Shown here piece after piece: positions 7,288 to 14,880 of a stretch of 64,000 nucleotides of DNA; positions within the stretch are counted from its first letter, which is position 1; every line of letters begins with the position of its first letter. The notes beneath the pieces are model-generated. The model worked only from the letters and a program-made list of their open reading frames with translations, was not told where the DNA came from and ran no database searches. Source of the DNA: JAAXIE01 sp965204245 (GTDB lineage: Bacteria; Chloroflexota; Dehalococcoidia; Lucifugimonadales; JAAXIE01); the NCBI GenBank assembly GCA_965204245.1, contig CBDBED010000002.1, forward strand, positions 381,216-445,215. The letters run 5' to 3'. The translations under genes and the position numbers were made by a program.

Positions 7288-8457
7288 CGGGTCTCTCCTT
7301 GGGTCGCCGAGTCCAGCCCCCGTGGTGAGGCTATGCAGTCATCGACGAGTTCGTCAATCATACGGCGGGTGACGTGAGGCATGGTGATGATGTGGGCGTC
7401 CTGGCCTTCGGGGGCGATCTGCCACTTGCGGAAGACCTCAGGGGCTGGTTTGGGAAAGACCACGGTCACAGAGTTGTGGTGGCGCCAAGCCTCTATCCCG
7501 CGCGCGTTGAACTGCTGCACCGCATATTCGGCGGTGTCGAGCATGCCTTCCACCACTTGGCGAATGCCTTCTTCTCCATAGCGCGTAAGGGCATACCAGA
7601 GCATGAGCGGCGCGAAACCGCTGCGGGAGCCCGACAGCGTGGTGTCGTGCACCCCCACATACTCCACCGCGCGGCTCACGCGCTCCACGTAGGCCCCGGC
7701 GTGTGAGCACGACTCCACAGGGCAGAGGCGCCCCCAGCAGCTTGTGGCCGCTTACGGAAATGCTATCGATGCCGGCATCAAAGCCGAAGAGCTGGGGCTC
7801 GGCGACGAAGGGAAGGATCATGCCGCTCAGCGCGGCATCGGCGTGGATGTAGGAACTGGTAACGGCAGAGTCTTGGAGGACGCGCTTGATGCGGCCTAGG
7901 TCGTCCACTGCTCCCCGCATGGTGGTGCCGATGTTTGCCATGATCACGGCGGGCACGTCGCGGTGCACGTTTATCATGTCGTGGAGGTCGCGGTAGTCTA
8001 TCTCGCCATTTTCCTGGCGCTTGATCATGATGTAGCGGGCGTTCAGGACCCGGACGTTCTTCAGGACGCTGTAGTGGGTGTCCTCGGAGAAATAGAACAT
8101 GGCGTTGGGGTACAGTTCACGTGCCAGATACAGCCCGTACATGTTCCCTTCAGTGCCGCCGGATGTCACGTAGCCCCAAGCCTCGTTCGGGTCGATACGC
8201 ATCAAGCGGGCGAAATGAAAGATTACATCCCGCTCAATCTCATGGGTGTTGATCCAGTAGTTGCTCTCATGGAAGGGGTCGCCCACGTTGTTGAGCGAGT
8301 AGTCCAAAAAGGGGTAGAGGGGCGAATAGTCGAACCGCAGGTTGGTCGGATAGCCAACCTGATGCTCCCCGGCGGTGCGGACTTGGGATAACAGACGGTC
8401 AAGCTTGTCCTGTGTATGCGCTCCCCCTATCCCGTCATCCCGTTGTGTCCCGACCAT
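7284..8457 (-). pseudogene. PLP-dependent group II amino-acid decarboxylase (histidine decarboxylase-like), one frameshift
   Basis: The reading from ATG 8457 (GGAGGAG upstream) covers the N-terminal two thirds: NVGDPFHESNYWINTHEIE, GYVTSGGTEGNMYGLYLARE, HADAALSGMILPF and the PLP-lysine motif SVSGHKLLGAPLPCGVVLTR. The C-terminal third continues in another frame (AYVERVSRAVEYVGVHDTT, SGSRSGFAPLMLWYAL, to the stop at 7284). The junction is the CCCC at 7694-7697; removing one base gives RRAYVERV. The rebuilt protein of about 390 residues matches bacterial PLP histidine decarboxylases and related plant serine decarboxylases. The substrate is unproven. Whether the break is real is unknown. Confidence 0.85.
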
Positions 8458-8481
8458 CCGGTTACTCCTCCACCCGCGGGA

Positions 8482-9630
8482 TTACGGCTCGCCGAAGCAC
8501 TTGACCGCGTTTTCCCACATGATGTTGGGCAGCAGAGCGGCATCCAAGCCTTCCCAGTTCAGGACGAGGTCCACCGAGTCTGGGAAGCGGGTCTCGGGGT
8601 GGGGGTAGTCGGAGCTGTACATGAGAAGCTGGTCGCCAAGCATGTTGGATACCATGCTGACCATCTCTGGGCCTTCGTGCAGGACGATAGAGGCAAAGAA
8701 CCTGCCTCCCGTTAGGTATTCCCTGATGGGCTGCTTGAGTTCGGGGACGTATCCCATGTATTCCACTTGGTCCTGCATTCGCGCCGCCCAGAAGGGCAGC
8801 CAGCCGAAACCGGATTCGAGTATGGAGAAGCGTATGGTGGGATAGCGGTCCATTGCACCGGAGCCTATGAAGGAGGCCACGGCCCTCATTGCGCCCCAAG
8901 GGTGGGATGCGGCCCTGCCGAGGAAGGGGTTCTGCCAGAGGTCACGGTAGCCCGGATAGCCCCCGGAGAAGGAGTGGTGCACCACGCAGAGCCCTTCCTC
9001 CTCCACGCCGGCCCAGACGGGGTTGAGGGAGGGGTGGTCGAGGGGGAAGTCCAACGGTAGGTTGAGCCATGTTCCCACGGCCCAGGAACTGCTGCCCCAA
9101 GTCTTGATCTCTTGGACGGAGTCCTCCACGAACCGGGCGTCCAAGGTGAGCAGTGCTTTGAGGCGGTGAGGGGACTTTTCGCAGAAATCGTTGAGGAACC
9201 TGTGGTTGGCCCGCATCAACTCCGCGTCCACTGCGGGGTTTTGATGTCCTCGAATGGCGCGGGGGACCAGCAATTGCACGTCCACGCCCTCTTCGTCCAT
9301 GTCGCGGAGGCGGGTTTCCACGACCCATTCCGAGTCGGCTGCCGGTAGCTTGGTGCCCATGAACTTCTGGGTACGGCTGCGGGTCTGGGTCGTGGGGTTG
9401 GCTTCACCCAAGGTGCGCGGGGCGTCCTGTCCCCAGCCGCCTGCGGCCCCGCCGAAGTCATAGCGGTGGGTATAGGGTGGGTCGAAGGTCCCTCCTGAGG
9501 TGGTCTTCTTGATGGGGACCTTGAAGGCTTCCAGTTCCTGCCTCAACGCCGAGGGGAGGTACTGCTCCAGAGCCTCCGCCGATGCCGATACGTGGGTATC
9601 CGAGTCGTATACCTTGAACCCGTTTCGCAT
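8482..9630 (-). CDS. Amidohydrolase family 2 metal-dependent hydrolase/decarboxylase
   Basis: 382 residues, TIM-barrel amidohydrolase of the PF04909 type (ACMSD / o-pyrocatechuate decarboxylase-like). The N-terminal YDSDTHV replaces the classical DxHxH metal motif by DSDTH. VHHSFSGGYPGYRD supplies the barrel His, and SSDYPHPETRFPDSV near the C-terminus carries the conserved Asp. Such enzymes cleave C-C or C-N bonds in aromatic or heterocyclic breakdown. The divergent neighbour is a Rieske oxygenase, fitting a degradation pair, although the substrate is unknown. The start ATG 9630 has GAGGGA upstream. Confidence 0.87.
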   Translation of the reverse strand: MRNGFKVYDSDTHVSASAEALEQYLPSALRQELEAFKVPIKKTTSGGTFDPPYTHRYDFGGAAGGWGQDAPRTLGEANPTTQTRSRTQKFMGTKLPAADSEWVVETRLRDMDEEGVDVQLLVPRAIRGHQNPAVDAELMRANHRFLNDFCEKSPHRLKALLTLDARFVEDSVQEIKTWGSSSWAVGTWLNLPLDFPLDHPSLNPVWAGVEEEGLCVVHHSFSGGYPGYRDLWQNPFLGRAASHPWGAMRAVASFIGSGAMDRYPTIRFSILESGFGWLPFWAARMQDQVEYMGYVPELKQPIREYLTGGRFFASIVLHEGPEMVSMVSNMLGDQLLMYSSDYPHPETRFPDSVDLVLNWEGLDAALLPNIMWENAVKCFGEP

Positions 9631-9751
9631 TCGCTGTCCCTCTGCTAGTACCTGCCTGTAGCAGGTTTGTGTGTTGAAATATAGGCGCGCGCCCCTGAGT
9701 TGTCTATGCTAAGCTGGCATGGCTGGACTTCCCAGACACGGAGGCTCTCCG

Positions 9752-11119
9752 ATGGCTATAGATGCGACTCGCTCCTTTCCGGCACGCTCCCCTCTGGCAG
9801 GACTGGTGGATATGCAGCGCGGGACCATCAGCCGGGAGCTTTTTGTCGATGAGGAGATTTACCAGCAGGAACAGGAGCAGCTTTTCAGCCGCGCTTGGCT
9901 GTTCGTGGGGCATGAGAGCCAGATACCCAAGCCGGGTGACTATTTCGTTTCCTGCATGGGTGAGGAGTCGGTGATCCTTACCCGTGACAGGAACGGGCAC
10001 GTTCATGTGTTCCTGAACACCTGCAGGCACCGGGGGATGAAGGTGTGCCGGTATGACGAGGGCAACGCGCCGGTGTTCACGTGTCCTTACCACGGGTGGA
10101 GCTATGCCACCGACGGGCAGCTTGTGGGTGTGCCGTATTTCAAGGAGGCTTATCACTCGGAGTTGGACCGGAGCCAGTGGGGGCTGATTGAGGTGCCTCA
10201 GATGGTGAACTACAAGGGCACCATCTGGGCCAACTGGGACCCGAAGGCCCCGTCTTTTCTGGACTACTTAGGAGACATGAAGCTCTATGTCGATGCCCTG
10301 CTGGACTCCCGTGATGGCAGCGAGGGCGGGTCGGAGATTATTGGGACGGTCTCCAAGTGGCAGTTTCCGTCGAACTGGAAGTTCGGGGCGGAGAACTTCC
10401 TTGGCGACCACTACCACGGCATCAGCCACCGCTCGGAGATACTGGTGGGTACGGGACCGGGCGGACCAGGGACCGAGAGGCACGGCGGGAGCAGCAGGGT
10501 GCCCAGAGGCAGGTTCCGGGGGAATGTGGGTTTCACCCGTCTGGGACATGGGTCGGGCGGCGGCCCGCCCCTTCCCGGCGGCACCAAGCAGTTCCCGGAG
10601 TTCCCCAGTCATCCGGAGATTGAGGAGTATTTCCGGCAGGTGGCGGAAGAGCGCCAGAAGCGTATCGGCGACAAGCTCTACGCGCCTGCTGCCACGGGCA
10701 CGGTCTTTCCCAACATCTCCTTCCATTCGTGGTTCCCGCGTGGCATCGCCGTATGGCATCCCCGCGGGCCGCAGATGACCGAGGCTTGGCGGTGGTATTT
10801 GGTAGATGCGTCGGCGCCGGACTCGGTGAAGGAGTTGCTGCGCCACTACTACATGCGTTACGGCGGCCCCGCTGGCATGACCGAGCAGGACGACATGGAG
10901 AACTGGAATTATGCCACCGTGGCCAGTGCGGGCACCATCGCGCGGCGTCACGCTTACAACTACCAGATGGCGACGGGCCACGAGGAGCCGGTGGAGGGGC
11001 TGCGCGATGCTGTCTTCACCGAGTTCATGAGCGAGCAGAACCCCCGCTGGTACTTCAAGCGCTGGCTGGAGTTCATGGAGGCGGATAGCTGGGGGGAGAT
11101 ATTTCCGGTGGCGGGTTAG
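9752..11119 (+). CDS. Rieske non-heme iron oxygenase, alpha (catalytic) subunit
   Basis: 455 residues from ATG 9752, which has GGAGG 7 bases upstream; an ATG at 9719 is less well placed. The N-terminal Rieske domain has CRHRGMKVC then CPYHGWSY (Cys-X-His...Cys-X2-His). The C-terminal catalytic domain has the mononuclear iron site in AENFLGDHYHGISHRSE (Asp and two His). These enzymes hydroxylate aromatic or N-methyl substrates with O2 and electrons from a reductase; neither a reductase nor a beta subunit gene is adjacent. It is divergent from the amidohydrolase. Confidence 0.92.
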   Translation: MAIDATRSFPARSPLAGLVDMQRGTISRELFVDEEIYQQEQEQLFSRAWLFVGHESQIPKPGDYFVSCMGEESVILTRDRNGHVHVFLNTCRHRGMKVCRYDEGNAPVFTCPYHGWSYATDGQLVGVPYFKEAYHSELDRSQWGLIEVPQMVNYKGTIWANWDPKAPSFLDYLGDMKLYVDALLDSRDGSEGGSEIIGTVSKWQFPSNWKFGAENFLGDHYHGISHRSEILVGTGPGGPGTERHGGSSRVPRGRFRGNVGFTRLGHGSGGGPPLPGGTKQFPEFPSHPEIEEYFRQVAEERQKRIGDKLYAPAATGTVFPNISFHSWFPRGIAVWHPRGPQMTEAWRWYLVDASAPDSVKELLRHYYMRYGGPAGMTEQDDMENWNYATVASAGTIARRHAYNYQMATGHEEPVEGLRDAVFTEFMSEQNPRWYFKRWLEFMEADSWGEIFPVAG

Positions 11120-11165
11120 CTATGACAGACGGCGCTTTGACGCGCTGTGCTCCCTGATAGAATCA

Positions 11166-11753
11166 TCACCGCAGTGCTCGTTTCCTGCGGTAGAAAACGT
11201 ATCCTGCCAGCACCAGAAATCCCGCCAGCACCAATACGCTCAAACCACTTATGAGAGGCGTGGTGAGCCGGGTGCGCACTGGTGTGGGGTCAGGCGTCCA
11301 TCCCTCGCCCAACTCAGTCAAATCAGCCCCAGCCTTCGACAGTTGGCGTGTCCGGCTGCAGAGGCTCACTTCTGAACCGTCGCGGGAGTAGACGAGGTAT
11401 TCGACATCCTCAACGAAACTGAACCCACAACTCGCTCCCATACGAGCGGTCTCGAGGTGGGCCACTTCGTAGACGGAGCCCTTCCAGACGGTCGTGACAG
11501 CGAACTCAATCGTTATTGGGTCGGCGCTGCTCCAGCCACTGATCAATGAGGACGGCTCCCGTATGGAAACCACTCGGCCCGCGAAGACTTTGGCCGACTG
11601 ATCGAGTTCCTCGGCAGGTGGACCAGGAACTATACAAGAGCAAGCATAGCTCCGTTGGGGGTGCATACTAGCCCAGAGAATCCCCAACATGGCGACCAAG
11701 GCTACTTGAAGCACTAGGTGGCCGGGGTTCGCGTACAAGGGGGACGCCGGCAT
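11166..11753 (-). CDS. Secreted TIMP/NTR-like cysteine protein with C-terminal membrane anchor
   Basis: 195 residues. An N-terminal hydrophobic segment (residues about 14-30) ends near SYACSC, where Cys38 and Cys40 open the mature chain, as in netrin/tissue-inhibitor-of-metalloproteinase-like proteins (ACSC, then FAGRVVSI, TTVWKG, CGFSF, EYLVYS). A C-terminal transmembrane helix (PLISGLSVLVLAGFLVLAGY) is followed by the basic tail RRKRALR, so the domain faces outward and is membrane anchored. Bacterial members of this family have no established role. It starts 4 bases after the hyuB stop, so it may be cotranscribed with hyuB. Confidence 0.75.
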   Translation of the reverse strand: MPASPLYANPGHLVLQVALVAMLGILWASMHPQRSYACSCIVPGPPAEELDQSAKVFAGRVVSIREPSSLISGWSSADPITIEFAVTTVWKGSVYEVAHLETARMGASCGFSFVEDVEYLVYSRDGSEVSLCSRTRQLSKAGADLTELGEGWTPDPTPVRTRLTTPLISGLSVLVLAGFLVLAGYVFYRRKRALR

Positions 11754-11757
11754 GCTC

Positions 11758-13353
11758 TCAGTCGGCGGGCGCTTCCTCCACAGGCGTGCCCCAGCCGCCG
11801 CCGCCGGGGGTGCGGACGCTGAGGACGTCTCCGGGCACCACGTCGAGGGTCTCCTTGCCGGAGAGGCGGACTTCCTCGTAGCCGCTGCGTAGGAGGACGT
11901 TTTCGCCGTGATGGCCGGGGTGGCCGCCGTGGAGGCCGAAGGGGGGGCGCTTGCGTCGTTCGGAGAGGATGGTGACGCGGGCTGGGCTGAGGAATTCCAC
12001 GTCGCGTTGCAGGCCGTCGCCTCCGCGATGGAGGCCGTCACCGCCGGTGCCACGGCGTATGGAGTATTCCTGCAGGCGCAGGGGGAAGGCGAACTCCAAG
12101 GCCTCGACGGGGGTGTTCATGGTGTTGGTCATATTGGTGTGGATGCCGGATATGCCGTCCTTGTCGGGGCGGGCGCCCATGCCGCCGGCAATGGTCTCGT
12201 AGTAGACGAAGGCCTTGTCGCGGACTGGGTCGTGGCCGCCGATGAGCAGGTTGTTCATGGTGCCCTGGCTGGCGGCGGGCATCATTTCGGGCAGGGCTTG
12301 GGCTAGAGCGCCCAGCAGCACATCGGTGATGCGCTGGGAGGTCTCCACGTTGCCACCGGCCACGCCTCGCTGGGGTTGGGGATGTACGAGGGTACCTTCG
12401 GGGGCTTTGATGGTGACGGGGCGGAGGCATCCTTGATTGGCGGGTATGTCGCCTGCGGTGATGCAGCGGACGGCGTAGAGGACGGCGGAGGTGGTGACGG
12501 CGAAGGGGGCGTTGATGCAGCCGGGGCGCTGGCCAGCGGTGCCCTCGAAATCAGCGGTCATGTGGTCGCCCTCGACGGTGAGGGTGACGGCGATGGGGAT
12601 TAGCTGGTCAGTCTGGCCGTCGTCGTCCATGTAGTCGAGGAAGTGGTAGCTGCCGTCGGGTATGCGGCCGATGGCGGCGCGGGTGCGGCGCTCGGAGTAG
12701 TCGAGGATGGCGTCCATGTGCTCGCGGGTGGTCTCCATGCCGTAGCGCTCGGCGATTTCGCCCAAGCGGCGGGCGCCGACGCGGATGGAGGCAATCTGGG
12801 CAGCGAGGTCGCCCTTGCGCTCCTCGGCGGTGCGGGAGTTCCGGCAGATGAGTTCCACCACCTCGGCGTTGACCCGGCCACGGCGGACAATCCTGAGGGG
12901 CGGGATGATGGTCCCCTCTTGATATAGCTCGGTGGAGAGGGGGAGGGAGCCGGGGGTCATGCCGCCGACGTCGGCGTGATGGCCCCTGTTGGAGACGAAG
13001 CCAGCGAACTCCTGGTTGTCCTTGCTGCCGATGAAGACGGGGGCGACCATGGTGATGTCGGGGAGGTGAGTGCCGCCGAGGTAGGGGTCGTTGACAATGA
13101 CGATGTCGCCTTGGGCCAGCGAACCGACGTGGCTGATGGCGGCTGCCACGGAGAAGGGCATGGCCCCGAGGTGGACGGGGATGTGGGCTGCTTGGGCGAT
13201 CATGTCGCCGTCGGGGTCGAAGATCGCGCAGGAGAAGTCGAGGCGCTCCTTCATGTTGGGGGAGTAGGCGGTGCGCTGGAGGGCAACGCCCATCTCCTCG
13301 GCGACGGAGACGAACAGGTTCTTGAAGACTTCAAGGCTAATGGGGTCTACCAA
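11758..13353 (-). CDS. hyuB: Hydantoinase B / oxoprolinase family protein
   Basis: 531 residues, the usual length for HyuB. With HyuA it forms ATP-dependent N-methylhydantoinase, oxoprolinase or acetone-carboxylase-like enzymes. Clear blocks: DPISLEVFKNLFVSVAEEMG, RTAYSPNMKERLDFSCAIFD, HLGAMPFSV, DIVIVNDPYLGGTHLPDIT, SNRGHHADVGGMTPGS and the C-terminal GGGDGLQRDVEF-like region. The start is TTG 13353, supported by GGAGG with 6 bases between. hyuA is on the same strand but 1.5 kb upstream, separated by a repeat array and two small genes, whereas these genes are usually adjacent. Confidence 0.92.
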   Translation of the reverse strand: MVDPISLEVFKNLFVSVAEEMGVALQRTAYSPNMKERLDFSCAIFDPDGDMIAQAAHIPVHLGAMPFSVAAAISHVGSLAQGDIVIVNDPYLGGTHLPDITMVAPVFIGSKDNQEFAGFVSNRGHHADVGGMTPGSLPLSTELYQEGTIIPPLRIVRRGRVNAEVVELICRNSRTAEERKGDLAAQIASIRVGARRLGEIAERYGMETTREHMDAILDYSERRTRAAIGRIPDGSYHFLDYMDDDGQTDQLIPIAVTLTVEGDHMTADFEGTAGQRPGCINAPFAVTTSAVLYAVRCITAGDIPANQGCLRPVTIKAPEGTLVHPQPQRGVAGGNVETSQRITDVLLGALAQALPEMMPAASQGTMNNLLIGGHDPVRDKAFVYYETIAGGMGARPDKDGISGIHTNMTNTMNTPVEALEFAFPLRLQEYSIRRGTGGDGLHRGGDGLQRDVEFLSPARVTILSERRKRPPFGLHGGHPGHHGENVLLRSGYEEVRLSGKETLDVVPGDVLSVRTPGGGGWGTPVEEAPAD

Positions 13354-13427
13354 GGAGCACCTCCAGGATCTGGGGACGAGTTGACCGGGGTGTGGCTTTG
13401 CGGGGGCAATGGTAGCACATGGCTGGA

Positions 13428-13618
13428 TGTCACAATGTCACACGGGTTATAGCTAAAATATTTTTTCGTATCTGAGAATTGTGACATTTGTGACATTTTC
13501 CTAGCTGACCAGATACGGAAATGGTGTGACATTTTTTCGTATCTGAGAATGTCACAGATTTTTTGGACTTGTGACATTTGTGACAATTTCGTAGCTGGAG
13601 AAATGTCACACTGTGACA
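13428..13618 (-). repeat. Structured intergenic repeat array, locus word TGTCACA
   Basis: A 191-base AT-richer stretch inside a GC-rich genome. TGTCACA or its reverse complement occurs repeatedly: at 13428-13442 (double), 13480-13495 (double, inverted), 13525-13531, 13550-13556, 13570-13585 (double), 13604-13610 and 13612-13618. Interleaved on the minus strand are the boxes CAGCTACGA (ending 13597), CTCAGATACGAA (13548 and 13476 ends) and CAGCTAGGA (13507). An inverted CAGATACGG lies at 13510. The module 13507 to 13428 has the same box order and spacing as two modules near 42 kb but a different repeated word. The surrounding gap 13354-13880 holds no convincing gene. Function unknown. Confidence 0.8.
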
Positions 13619-13880
13619 TTTTGGGGGGTGGCCTCCTGAATCCTGATTTTTAGGGCAAGTGCATCCGCAAGAACCGCTTCGGGGGTCTGGCCGGACCCGG
13701 GAGGAGGTCTTGGGGGGGCGGGCACCATTGTGTTCTAGTGATTGTTCTGATGGTAATGGGGATGAAGGGAGGGTGTCAATGGATGAATGTCATGGCTTGG
13801 CTTCAGCCAGATAGCAATGAGAGGGGTGCGGTGGTGGGATTCTTGATGTGCAGGCACAATGTTGTGTACCGAGCAAGGAG

Positions 13881-14372
13881 ATGAAGGTGGCTAGGTGCCT
13901 AACAATCTGCGTTTTGCTGGCCCTGTCCATATTGGTTGGGTGTGGTGGAGGCCCACGGATGACCGTTGACGAATACGCTATCGCCTGTGGAGCATTGCTG
14001 GATACCTTTGATAGACCACTTCCTGAGGGCTCGTCGGGCTTTCTTTTTGTGGAAGGGGTTTATTTGGAAATGGGAGAATGGAAGGAACCCCAAGAGCTCA
14101 AGGAGTTCCAATCGGCCATGATCATGAGCCTAGAGTCGTCGCTTGAAGCGATGCATGAGGGTTTCGGGGAACCCATGAATAAATTGTTGAGCAAGGGACT
14201 GGGGGTACGCCGTCCTCAAGTGCAAGCTGAGGCAGCGGCAGGCACGGCTGAAAGCGCACGGGCCTCAGCGGCGCGAAAGCTGAGGGGGTCTGCAAGGACA
14301 ACCGCAATAGAACATCTCTCGCCAAGCACTCGCGCAACCCTAGAGGAGACGGGCTGCGTATCTCCAAGCTAA
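13881..14372 (+). CDS. Hypothetical lipoprotein
   Basis: 163 residues from ATG 13881. A basic N-terminus and hydrophobic run (CLTICVLLALSILVGCGGG) end in a lipobox Leu-Val-Gly-Cys, so it should be lipidated and membrane anchored. The rest is polar, with MTVDEYAIACGALLD, acidic helices about residues 60-95 and an Ala-rich segment (EAAAGTAESARASAARK), ending with a Cys. No family is recognised. The start is inferred from the signal sequence; an upstream in-frame GTG at 13848 would add 11 residues. It lies alone on the plus strand between hyuB and hyuA, with the repeat array upstream, which suggests it came in later. Confidence 0.65.
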   Translation: MKVARCLTICVLLALSILVGCGGGPRMTVDEYAIACGALLDTFDRPLPEGSSGFLFVEGVYLEMGEWKEPQELKEFQSAMIMSLESSLEAMHEGFGEPMNKLLSKGLGVRRPQVQAEAAAGTAESARASAARKLRGSARTTAIEHLSPSTRATLEETGCVSPS

Positions 14373-14386
14373 ATCAAAGTTAGGGT

Positions 14387-14809
14387 CTACCACTCATCCG
14401 GCGTCGCACACGGATCCAGGTGGCCGCGCAGTTCGGCCCAAAAGGGAAAGGGGTGTTCCGGCGGGTCGGCGAACACCCTGTCGCCCGTGTGCAGGTCAAC
14501 GACAGTGCGCGAGGCCAGCGGCTCTTGTAGTTGGCAGTAGATTACGGCTGCGCAGTCCAGCCCTTGGAAGACGGCCACTTGGTGCGTCACCTTGATTCCT
14601 ACATGAGTGTCCGTCTCCCGTAACTGCGATACCGCCGCTCCTTGATGGCAGGAGTCGACAACAAACTCAATAACGTCCGGGGCAATCAGGGACGCGTCAA
14701 GCACCTCTGCGCCCCAACGCCAGCTCCCGCCGTTGACGGCGAGGAATATTACGACAGCGAGGGCGAGCAACAGGACTGCACCAGCGATTATTGCCGTAGC
14801 CCTCCGCAT
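14387..14809 (-). CDS. Small single-pass membrane protein, unknown function
   Basis: 140 residues with one N-terminal transmembrane helix (AIIAGAVLLLALAVVIFLAV) after a short basic MRRAT, and a soluble domain of about 110 residues outside the membrane. That domain has three or four Cys (VVDSCHQG, GLDCAAVIYCQLQ, DPCATPDEW), consistent with disulfides. It includes a PEHPFPFWAELRG stretch. No family is recognised. It is convergent with the lipoprotein gene and lies downstream of hyuA on the same strand, 72 bases beyond its stop. Confidence 0.6.
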   Translation of the reverse strand: MRRATAIIAGAVLLLALAVVIFLAVNGGSWRWGAEVLDASLIAPDVIEFVVDSCHQGAAVSQLRETDTHVGIKVTHQVAVFQGLDCAAVIYCQLQEPLASRTVVDLHTGDRVFADPPEHPFPFWAELRGHLDPCATPDEW

Positions 14810-14880
14810 CGTCCAAACCCTTTCAGCATCCTTAAGACCAAGGCAGGATGGCGGGATGGCACGCGGTTAAGGGCGATGGG

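Noticed and set aside
13428..13618. Insertion sequence or MITE with terminal inverted repeats
   Set aside because: The inverted words occur many times inside the array rather than only at its ends, and no target duplication or transposase is present.
13347..13619. Minus-strand ORF of 90 codons with repeated Met-Ser-Gln words
   Set aside because: It is a reading of the TGTCACA repeat array, not a protein-like sequence, and it overlaps the hyuB start.
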